From Lachnospiraceae bacterium UBA1760 (GTDB lineage: Bacteria > Bacillota > Clostridia > Lachnospirales > Lachnospiraceae), in NCBI GenBank assembly GCA_002314775.1, contig DCHE01000069.1:1-23334 (forward strand): DNA of 23,334 nucleotides, read 5' to 3'. The notes under the pieces were generated by a model, which was not told the DNA's origin, did not search any database, and saw only the letters and a program-made list of their open reading frames with translations. Each line of letters starts with the position of its first letter. Within the stretch, counting starts at the first letter, position 1. Below, one piece after another: positions 14,971 through 21,784 of this stretch. The position numbers and the translations under genes are program-made.

Positions 14971-14984
14971 CAAACATTTGTTCG
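14971..14984 (-). promoter_or_regulatory. LexA (SOS) box of recA
   Basis: CGAACAAATGTTTG on the minus strand differs from a perfect CGAAC-N4-GTTCG palindrome of the Gram-positive type by one base. It sits just downstream of the predicted transcription start, so LexA would block elongation or promoter escape. A lone GAAC half-site lies at 14993-14996. Confidence 0.7.
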
Positions 14985-14997
14985 TTTTGATGTTCTT

Positions 14998-15026
14998 ATA
15001 ATAATATATAGCTTATCTCTTGTCAA
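14998..15026 (-). promoter_or_regulatory. Sigma-A promoter of recA
   Basis: Perfect TTGACA (15021-15026), a 17-nt spacer, and TATTAT (14998-15003), followed by the LexA-like box. The leader is about 80 nt. This 279-nt gap also has to hold the divergent tmcAL promoter, which I could not place with confidence; two GCATATG copies (15098-15122 region) are possible sites. Confidence 0.75.
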
Positions 15027-15188
15027 CCGGAAAATGAAAAACTGAATAGTTTTTTCATGCTTTTCAGTATAGAAACTGTTTGAATTTTAGAACGATTTGC
15101 ATATGTAAGTATAGCATATGAGCTAATTATTTGCTATTATTATTTTGCAACAATTTCAAGCATAAGCAAAGGATAATGGGAGTTAATT

Positions 15189-16427
15189 TTGAAGACTGTA
15201 GGAATAATATCAGAATACAATCCATTTCACAATGGACATAAGTATCATATAGAGGAAACCAAAAACAAGGTTAACGCTTCCGGGATAATATCAATCATGA
15301 GCGGTTCCTTTGTTCAGAGGGGCGAGTTCGCAATGGCCGACAAATATTCACGCGCCGCCGCCTGTGTATCCCAGAATGTAGATATATGCTTTGAGCTTCC
15401 AACTCTCTATGCCCTTGGAAGCGCCAGGGAATTCGCAAGAGGTGCTGTCGCAATGCTTGCTGCATTAAATGTAGACTATATCAGCTTCGGCGCTGAGACG
15501 GATGATATCAGCCTTTTTAACTATGTTGCTGATATTATTTTTGATGAACCGACTGAATTTAAGGATAAGCTTAAGGAGTTCATTAAATCAGGCTGCTCCT
15601 ACCCTAAGGCAAGAGCCCTTGCACTTAGCAGTATTTTCCCTTCTATTCCTGCTGATTTTTTATCCAGTCCCAACAATATTCTTGGAATTGAATATCTTGC
15701 CGCCATCAGATATTTCAAGGCTGACCTTAAGCCAATCATTATCAAACGACTAGGCGCAGGCTACAACGATACAAGGCTTGAACAAAACAGTCATATGAGC
15801 TCGGCCACTGGAATAAGAAAAGGCTTATCTATGGGCGATGATATAAGTACTGAGCTTCCACCTTCCTCATACTCTCAGCTTGAGGAGTATATAAAGCATC
15901 CACTTGTAAATATAGATGGCATTTCCGATATACTAGCCTACAGAATTCTGAGTCTAAAAAAGGAGCTTTCTGAAAAAGGCAGTATCTCGTCTCCTATTTT
16001 GGATTTAGACACAGAGCTATTAAATAAGCTATTAGGGATAAGCCTAAAGAAAAAGCTTTCATTTTCAGAAACTGTCTCATATCTTTTATCAAAAAATTAC
16101 ACTGAGACAAGAATAAAGAGAACACTTTTTCATCTGCTTCTTGACATAAACGAAGAACTCTTAATGAAGGCGCGTAAAGAAGGCTATGCGTACTATGCAA
16201 ATCTTCTAGCTGTAAGCAAAGAAAAAACAAAGCTTTTGAAGGCCCTGTCCCAGTCCGCTGCAATTCCTGTAATCACAAAAAAAGCTGACTTTAAGCCTTG
16301 CGGAATTGCAAACGATCTATGGAACCTGGATATTTATGCTACAGATTTTTATTCGCTGATTGCGCATAAAATATCCGGACTCGAGGTTAAACCGGAGCTT
16401 TCAAGCACACCGGTAATAATATTATGA
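15189..16427 (+). CDS. tmcAL: tRNA(Met) cytidine acetate ligase (TmcAL, YlbM family)
   Basis: A 412-residue ATP-dependent enzyme that acetylates the wobble cytidine C34 of elongator tRNA-Met using acetate. It has the nucleotidyltransferase signature with H14-N-G-H17 in GIISEYNPFHNGH, then SGSFVQRGEFAMADKYSRA, YISFGAE, SSPNNILGIEYL, and the SSATGIRKGL segment. The start is an unusual TTG at 15189-15191, supported by GGGAG (15178-15182) 6 nt upstream and by the match of the next residues to the family N-terminus. It is the only plus-strand gene, divergent from recA and convergent with the coiled-coil gene, and shares its terminator. Linkage to coaD matches the ylb neighbourhood of Bacillus. Confidence 0.93.
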   Translation: MKTVGIISEYNPFHNGHKYHIEETKNKVNASGIISIMSGSFVQRGEFAMADKYSRAAACVSQNVDICFELPTLYALGSAREFARGAVAMLAALNVDYISFGAETDDISLFNYVADIIFDEPTEFKDKLKEFIKSGCSYPKARALALSSIFPSIPADFLSSPNNILGIEYLAAIRYFKADLKPIIIKRLGAGYNDTRLEQNSHMSSATGIRKGLSMGDDISTELPPSSYSQLEEYIKHPLVNIDGISDILAYRILSLKKELSEKGSISSPILDLDTELLNKLLGISLKKKLSFSETVSYLLSKNYTETRIKRTLFHLLLDINEELLMKARKEGYAYYANLLAVSKEKTKLLKALSQSAAIPVITKKADFKPCGIANDLWNLDIYATDFYSLIAHKISGLEVKPELSSTPVIIL

Positions 16428-16490
16428 TCAATGCATTAAGATTAATATCAAGATTAATGTTATATATCTTAAATTTCATAATAAAAAGTA

Positions 16491-16527
16491 AAGGTCGCTG
16501 CAACTAAAATCTAGTCGCAGCGACCTT
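16491..16527. terminator. Long hairpin terminator shared by tmcAL and the coiled-coil gene
   Basis: AAGGTCGCTGC and GCAGCGACCTT (16491-16501 and 16517-16527) pair perfectly, extended by ACTA/TAGT with a 5-nt loop. The one irregular position is a G-U pair in minus-strand RNA but an A-C mismatch in plus-strand RNA. T-rich sequence follows on both sides, so it probably works in both directions. Confidence 0.88.
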
Positions 16528-16561
16528 CGCTTTTATATGTAATTACATAATAATCAACTGA

Positions 16562-17287
16562 TTACTCATCGAGGAAGTCATCATCATCGTCAAAGTCATC
16601 GTCATCGAAATCATCGTCATCATAATCCTCTGACTCATCATCGTCATAATCCTCTGATTCATCATCGTACTCATCATAATTGTCATTAGACTGAGCAGAC
16701 TCACGGTATACTGGCATTGATGGCTCCTTACCCTGAAGAAGGTTGATGCTTGTATCCATATCTGTGATGTTATCGTCGATAGTATTAATCTGATTCTCAA
16801 GCGAATCACAGAGATTTCTGTAGTGCTCACTATCTGCTGCAAGGAATGCCTTGAACATATTCTTCATCTCAGTAAGCTTCTGCTGTGTATAATCCATAGA
16901 AGCAAGTCTAATCTCCTGAGCCTCTGCAGTAGCATCATCAAGAATCTGCTGAGCCTCTGCACGTGCAGCTTCAAGAATTTCGTTCGCTCTTGCATTAGCA
17001 AGCTCTGTAATATGGTTAGTCTCAACAAGTCTGTTTGCTTCATTTACAGACTCAGAAATAATAGCATCTGAACGTGTTCTAGCAGAAGCAAGGATTGCTT
17101 CCTTGTTTCTCATAATCTTCTTACTTCTCTCAAACTCTGAAGGAAGCTTAAGTCTTAATTCATTGATACGCTCCTCTAACTCTTCCTTAAGTACAACTAT
17201 CTTATTCGGTGCAAGTGGCTGACGTTTGCAATTATCCAGATAAATCTGAATCTCATTAATCATATCCTCAACGCCTTTTTTACCCAT
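16562..17287 (-). CDS. Coiled-coil protein with Asp-rich tail (ATP synthase subunit B/DivIVA-like)
   Basis: A 241-residue cytoplasmic protein not assigned a function. Residues 1-170 are charged heptad-like helix: a short N-terminal block (MINEIQIYLDNCKRQPLAP), then a long coiled coil rich in Ala, Glu and Arg (ANARANEILEAARAEAQQIL) of the kind that gives weak matches to F0 subunit b, V-type subunit H and DivIVA. The last 45 residues are almost only Asp, Glu, Tyr and Phe, encoded partly by a 24-nt tandem repeat. AGGAGG precedes the ATG by 8 nt. It sits between coaD and tmcAL, a position where related Clostridia also carry such a gene. A scaffold role near the membrane or division site is a guess. 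Confidence 0.85.
   Translation of the reverse strand: MGKKGVEDMINEIQIYLDNCKRQPLAPNKIVVLKEELEERINELRLKLPSEFERSKKIMRNKEAILASARTRSDAIISESVNEANRLVETNHITELANARANEILEAARAEAQQILDDATAEAQEIRLASMDYTQQKLTEMKNMFKAFLAADSEHYRNLCDSLENQINTIDDNITDMDTSINLLQGKEPSMPVYRESAQSNDNYDEYDDESEDYDDDESEDYDDDDFDDDDFDDDDDFLDE
16611..16670 (-). repeat. 24-nt tandem repeat coding the acidic tail
   Basis: Two units (16611-16634 and 16635-16658) plus a partial third encode E-S-E-D-Y-D-D-D on the minus strand. The flanking bases are TCA/TCG triplets. In-frame tail length variation between strains is likely. Confidence 0.7.
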
Positions 17288-17368
17288 CTTAGTTTCCTCC
17301 TGTGTTTATACTAAATAATCAACTATAATATCATCTTTAATCAAATAAATTTTAATTCTTCCCAAGCT

Positions 17369-17854
17369 TTACTTTTTATTATACTTTTCTTCAATCTTAG
17401 GAATAACATTCTCTGGGACAAATCCCTTGACAGACACGCCGTAGCTTGCGTACTCTCTCACCATGCTTGAGCTGAAACATGAATACTCAAGACTGGTTGA
17501 CAGAAACAGTGTGTCAATATCAGGTGCAACCATCCTGTTCGCCTGTGCCATCTGAAGCTCAATATCGAAATCAGCAAGAGCTCTAAGACCTCTGACAATA
17601 ACTTTTGAGTTATGCTGTTTGACAAAATCCACTAAAAGTCCATCAAAACTCTCTACTGTAACATTCGGAATATCACGAGTTGCTTCCTTTAACATCATAA
17701 CACGTTCATCTACAGAAAACAACGGCTTCTTTTTTTCAGAATTATTGAGTACACCTATCACGACCTGGTCGAAAATATCGGCTGATCTCTTAATTATATC
17801 AAAGTGTCCTAGTGTTACCGGATCAAAGCTGCCCGGATAAACTGCTATCTGCAT
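17369..17854 (-). CDS. coaD: Phosphopantetheine adenylyltransferase
   Basis: A 161-residue enzyme making dephospho-CoA from 4'-phosphopantetheine and ATP, the penultimate step of CoA synthesis. It begins MQIAVYPGSFDPVTLGH with the T-x-G-H motif at 14-17, has KVIVRGLRALADFDIELQMA in the middle and the SSSMVRE motif (128-134). The length is typical. The ATG at 17852-17854 is the true start: the frame runs 46 codons further upstream, but with sequence unlike the family and across the promoter. AGGCGG lies about 9 nt upstream. It follows the GH5 gene by 172 nt and precedes the coiled-coil gene by 81 nt. Confidence 0.96.
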   Translation of the reverse strand: MQIAVYPGSFDPVTLGHFDIIKRSADIFDQVVIGVLNNSEKKKPLFSVDERVMMLKEATRDIPNVTVESFDGLLVDFVKQHNSKVIVRGLRALADFDIELQMAQANRMVAPDIDTLFLSTSLEYSCFSSSMVREYASYGVSVKGFVPENVIPKIEEKYNKK

Positions 17855-17930
17855 CTTCCTATACCGCCTAATACAATTTCCCGCCGCAAAACATAATAAA
17901 GTAAAGCAGCAAGATGTAATTAACATTTTA

Positions 17931-17959
17931 TTTTTATAACATTTGAATTGATTTGTCAA
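17931..17959 (-). promoter_or_regulatory. Candidate sigma-A promoter of coaD
   Basis: Perfect TTGACA (17954-17959) with TAAAAA at 17-nt spacing, or TATAAA at 15-nt spacing. No clear terminator follows the GH5 gene in 17960-18026, so some readthrough is possible. Confidence 0.5.
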
Positions 17960-18026
17960 TGTTTTCCTTATATTATAACGAATTTTCATCAATTCATAAG
18001 GAATTCATCAGACTAATCCTTATATT

Positions 18027-19652
18027 TTACTTCTTAAACTGCTCGATCAGCCACTTGCCTGCCTCGGATAAATCTCCGTCTGACCAGCCGCTCTTTTTTG
18101 ACGAGCCAGAGCTTATCAGAGCAGAGCTTTCGTCCTTGTTGCAAAGTGACCAGCCAGCATATGAAATGTTGTACTCGTTAAGCATATCCATCCACTTACC
18201 AGCTTCATTTTTATCAAGTGCTCCGTTACCAGAGGCATCACAGATACTGAACTCTGTTACGAAAATAGCAAGTCCCTTTTCTCTGGCCTTCTTAAGCTTG
18301 TTTCTTATGTCATCCTTATGAGTTGCTGCATAGAAATGAACTGTGTACATAATGTTGTCATATCCTGTAATAGGATTCTCTGCTGCCTTATCAACGTCCT
18401 GAGACCAGGTTGGTGTACCTACAACAATGATTGCATCAGGATCATTCTTTCTAATAATAGGAATGATTGCCTCGGCATACTTCTTAACATCTGCCCAGGA
18501 GGTTCCACCGTTAGGCTCGTTACAAATCTCATAGATAATGTTGTCATAATCCTTGTACTTAAGAGACATCTCTGCGAAGAACTCCTCTGCCTCCGACTGA
18601 TACTTGAGCGGAGTCAGGTCATGCAGTATATGCCAGTCAATGATGACATACATTCCAAGCTCTGTTGCTGCAGTAACACCCTTATCAACTGTGCTCTTAA
18701 GATTCTTCTTATTTCCGCCCGAACAGTAGCCACCGTTCTCATCAGTGTACATTGCAAGTCTTATAAGATTACCGCCCCATTCATCTCTGATTGTCTTAAA
18801 TGCATCCTTATTTACATACTCTGGGAACCAGGCGATACCGTGAGTACTAACACCCTTAAGCTGGAACTTATTTCCATCCTTATCTACGATATCTGTACCC
18901 TTAACAGTAAGCTTTCCATGATTCTCAAATGGTGTCTTTGAGGAATCCTCCTTTGTCTCAGACTTATTCTCCTCAGTACTTTTTTCTGTTGCCTGCTCAG
19001 TCTTTTCCTCAGTTTTTTCTTCAGTAGCTTCGGTATTGTTCTTTTCCTCTGAGGTATTTGTGCCTGCAGTCTCACCGTCAAATGTAAGAGTTGCATTTTT
19101 AGCAAGCTTATCTGTCTCCTCCTTTGAAGACGCACTTACGATAAATCCAAATTCAAGCTTCTGTGAGTTCTCTATCTTCTGATTATACTCAACTGGTGTG
19201 AAGATGAGCTTTCCATCCTTCTTTTCCACCTCACAGTTCCAGTTCTGTGAAAGCTCAACCTTTTCACATCCGCTTATAACAACCTGCCAGTTAGAAAGTG
19301 TCTTCCCTTGCTTATTCTCATATACAAAATCGTACTGACAGAAATAATCGCTTCCTGACTCCCATCCATTGTTTGTAGCGAGTGAAAAATCAGCCTTTAC
19401 TGAAGCATTTTCTTCCTTCTTCTCAGAAGCCGACTCAGAAGTCGCCTCAGTGGTCGTTTGTGCAGTAGATGTTTCCTCCACAGTCTTTTCCTCTGTGGAA
19501 GCATTCTCTGTCACCTCACTGCTTGCCACAGCAGTTGTATCCTCAGACTTCTTATCCTTTCCACCTGCCACTATTCCAATGACAAGTCCAATTATAAGAA
19601 TAAAAAGTGCTGCTATTATGCCTATGTATATCTTCTTTTTTCCCTGTTCCAT
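18027..19652 (-). CDS. Membrane-anchored GH5 endoglucanase with CBM2-like domain
   Basis: A 541-residue cell-surface beta-1,4-glucanase. Its order of parts is an N-terminal signal-anchor helix (about 8-31) after KKK, a Ser/Thr/Glu linker (35-85), a CBM2-like cellulose-binding domain (about 88-192, Trp97, Trp122 and Trp138 visible), a second Glu/Thr/Lys-rich linker (195-242), and a GH5 catalytic domain (about 246-541). The GH5 signatures are HGIAWFPEYVN, VIIDWHIL, the acid/base Glu379 in YEICNEPNG and the nucleophile Glu467 in FVTEFSICDASG. The helix lacks a good cleavage site, so it is probably retained on the membrane. The ATG at 19650-19652 has AAGGAG 6 nt upstream. It starts 19 nt after recG, so it is probably in that operon, an odd place for a cellulase. 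Confidence 0.92.
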   Translation of the reverse strand: MEQGKKKIYIGIIAALFILIIGLVIGIVAGGKDKKSEDTTAVASSEVTENASTEEKTVEETSTAQTTTEATSESASEKKEENASVKADFSLATNNGWESGSDYFCQYDFVYENKQGKTLSNWQVVISGCEKVELSQNWNCEVEKKDGKLIFTPVEYNQKIENSQKLEFGFIVSASSKEETDKLAKNATLTFDGETAGTNTSEEKNNTEATEEKTEEKTEQATEKSTEENKSETKEDSSKTPFENHGKLTVKGTDIVDKDGNKFQLKGVSTHGIAWFPEYVNKDAFKTIRDEWGGNLIRLAMYTDENGGYCSGGNKKNLKSTVDKGVTAATELGMYVIIDWHILHDLTPLKYQSEAEEFFAEMSLKYKDYDNIIYEICNEPNGGTSWADVKKYAEAIIPIIRKNDPDAIIVVGTPTWSQDVDKAAENPITGYDNIMYTVHFYAATHKDDIRNKLKKAREKGLAIFVTEFSICDASGNGALDKNEAGKWMDMLNEYNISYAGWSLCNKDESSALISSGSSKKSGWSDGDLSEAGKWLIEQFKK

Positions 19653-19671
19653 ATTTTGCTCCTTATTTATT

Positions 19672-21681
19672 TTAGAGTGTGCCAAAACCCTTACTTAGCT
19701 TTGCAGGCTTTACAGTATCCGAATACTTAAGAACTGCCTCCTGGGCAAGCTTCAGCATATCCGCATGGTTGTAAATGTCTGCAATCTCAAATTCCATCTC
19801 ACCACTCTGTCTCACTCCGAAAAAGTCTCCTGGACCTCTAAGCTTAAGATCGCTTGAGGCAATGAAGAAACCGTCGTTTGATTCCTCAAGTACCCTGAGT
19901 CTCTCCATACTCTCCTCTGTCTTCTTCGAATTTATAAAAATACAGTAGGACTGTGCATCGCCTCGTCCAACTCTTCCTCTTAACTGATGGAGCTGTGCAA
20001 GACCAAATCTTTCTGCATTTTCAATCATCATAACTGTTGCATTCGGATTGTTAATTCCAACCTCAACAACTGTTGTGGAAACAAGAATATCAATCTCCCT
20101 GTTTCTAAATCTCATAAGAATATCAGTCTTTTCGTCATCCTTCATCTTTCCGTGAAGCATCTCTATCCTGATATTTTCCGGAAATGCTGAAATAAGCCTT
20201 TCCTTATACTCGGTAACATTTTCCACATCCAAGGCTTCATTTTCCTCGACCATAGGACAAATAATGTATGCCTGATGACCATCCTTTATCTGGCTACTAA
20301 TAAAGCCCATCGCCGTTTTCCTGTAGCTTGTTCCGACTACACAGTTCTTTATAGGCTTTCTTCCCTCCGGCATATCCTTTATCACCGAAATATCAAGGTC
20401 CGCATACATGATTATTGCAAGAGTTCTCGGAATCGGTGTGGCGCTCATTATCAGTACGTGAGGTCTTTCGCCCTTCTCCTCAAGCTTTTCTCGCTGCCTC
20501 ACACCAAATCTGTGCTGTTCATCTGTTATTACAAGTCCAAGATTTGCAAATTCGACCTTATCCTGAATGAGTGCATGTGTACCGATTATGATATCTATTT
20601 CCTTATTTTTCAGCCTGTCGTATATATGCCTTTTCTCCTTTGCCGGGGTATGGCCTGTAAGGAGCTCAACTCTTATGTTATAGCTTTTAAAAAGCCCTGA
20701 CAAATCCTCGTAGTGCTGGTTTGCGAGAACCTCCGTCGGAACCATAAGTGCACCCTGATATCCGGATATAACCATCATATATAATGCTGCTGCACCAACT
20801 ATGGTTTTTCCAGAGCCAACATCTCCCTGAATCAGCCTGTTCATAACCTGTCCTGAGGAAAGGTCGTTATAGATATCATTTACTGCCTGACTCTGACCAT
20901 TTGTAAGCTTGAAGGGCAGCATGGTTATAAATTCATTTAACTTGTACCGCACCTCAGAACTAATCCTGTGGGTATTTACCTCCCTGGAATTAATGTCTCT
21001 AAGAAGCTTTACCTCATACAAAAATGCGTAAAACTCATCAAACGCAATCCTCTTTACAGACTCCTTAAGCTCATCCTGATTCTCTGGAAAATGCATATCA
21101 TAGAGGGATTTCGCTCTGTCCTTCAGCGAAAATTCTTCTTTAACAAAAGAAGGCAGATAATCCTCCGTCTCCATGATAAGTGGTGCGACCGATCTTACTG
21201 CCTTCTGAAATATCTTGTTCGATAATCCTGCAGTAAGCGGATAAACAGGCTGCATAACACTGGTCATTCTCTCATAGTCGCTCTCCGTGTAGTACTCGGG
21301 CATCTCCATGGTCCTCATACCATTCTTCTTTTTTACTGAGCCGACAAAAACAAAGCTTTGTCCCTTGTGAAATACATTTTTTAGAAATGGACTGTTGTAG
21401 AATACCACTCGCATGGAACCTGATTCATCTCTGGCCGTAAGTGTTGTGAGAGAAATACTCTTAAACTTCTTTACCTCCACATATGAAACTATGATTGCCA
21501 TAACTGACACTCTCTCGCCCTCTTCACACTCAGCAAGGGGAACTACACTATCATAAGTCAGGTATCTCCTTGGATATGTCATTATTAGCTCGCTCACCGT
21601 GGTGATTCCAAGCTTTTTGAAGAGAGCCGCAGTCTTTTCTCCAATTCCTTTTACTTCTGTAATATTATCGCTAAACTGCAT
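19672..21681 (-). CDS. recG: ATP-dependent DNA helicase RecG
   Basis: A 669-residue superfamily 2 helicase that remodels stalled forks and Holliday junctions. It has the N-terminal wedge/OB domain (about 1-180, starting with a helix-hairpin-helix-like VKGIGEKTAALFKKLGI), then motif I GDVGSGKT (286-293), DEQH (387-390), MSATPIPRTLA, and the C-terminal half with TTVVEVGINNPNATVMMIENAERFGLAQLHQLRGRVGRG. The end DLKLRGPGDFFGVRQSG is the RecG signature. The length is usual. The ribosome site before ATG 21681 is weak (AGAAGAT). It lies 103 nt after the DAK2 gene across an AT-rich tandem repeat and is followed closely by the GH5 gene. Confidence 0.97.
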   Translation of the reverse strand: MQFSDNITEVKGIGEKTAALFKKLGITTVSELIMTYPRRYLTYDSVVPLAECEEGERVSVMAIIVSYVEVKKFKSISLTTLTARDESGSMRVVFYNSPFLKNVFHKGQSFVFVGSVKKKNGMRTMEMPEYYTESDYERMTSVMQPVYPLTAGLSNKIFQKAVRSVAPLIMETEDYLPSFVKEEFSLKDRAKSLYDMHFPENQDELKESVKRIAFDEFYAFLYEVKLLRDINSREVNTHRISSEVRYKLNEFITMLPFKLTNGQSQAVNDIYNDLSSGQVMNRLIQGDVGSGKTIVGAAALYMMVISGYQGALMVPTEVLANQHYEDLSGLFKSYNIRVELLTGHTPAKEKRHIYDRLKNKEIDIIIGTHALIQDKVEFANLGLVITDEQHRFGVRQREKLEEKGERPHVLIMSATPIPRTLAIIMYADLDISVIKDMPEGRKPIKNCVVGTSYRKTAMGFISSQIKDGHQAYIICPMVEENEALDVENVTEYKERLISAFPENIRIEMLHGKMKDDEKTDILMRFRNREIDILVSTTVVEVGINNPNATVMMIENAERFGLAQLHQLRGRVGRGDAQSYCIFINSKKTEESMERLRVLEESNDGFFIASSDLKLRGPGDFFGVRQSGEMEFEIADIYNHADMLKLAQEAVLKYSDTVKPAKLSKGFGTL

Positions 21682-21721
21682 ATCTTCTAAATTTCTTTAT
21701 ATAATCTCTTATTTTATAAGC

Positions 21722-21760
21722 TCTTATTCTAATAATTTCTTATTCTAATAATTACTTATT
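21722..21760. repeat. 16-nt AT-rich tandem repeat between the DAK2 gene and recG
   Basis: TCTTATTCTAATAATT occurs twice in a row (21722-21737, 21738-21753) and is followed by a partial third unit. It shares TTATTCTA with the 13-nt repeat at 5797-5829. Confidence 0.75.
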
Positions 21761-21784
21761 GTGTAATCTTTTGGTTTTACTATT

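Noticed and set aside
16543..16842. Minus-strand open frame of 99 codons rich in Met, Thr and Ile
   Set aside because: It is a shifted frame of the Asp-rich repeat in the coiled-coil gene.
17855..17992. N-terminal 46-residue extension of coaD, with a hydrophobic segment that resembles a membrane helix
   Set aside because: It runs through the coaD promoter; coaD proteins begin at MQIAVYPGSFDP.
17960..18026. ATAAGGA/TCCTTAT inverted repeat after the GH5 gene as a terminator
   Set aside because: The stem is short and AT-rich, the loop is large, and there is no following T-run.
18318..18941. Plus-strand open frame of 207 codons
   Set aside because: It lies antisense to the GH5 gene, has odd Cys-rich composition and no recognisable domain.
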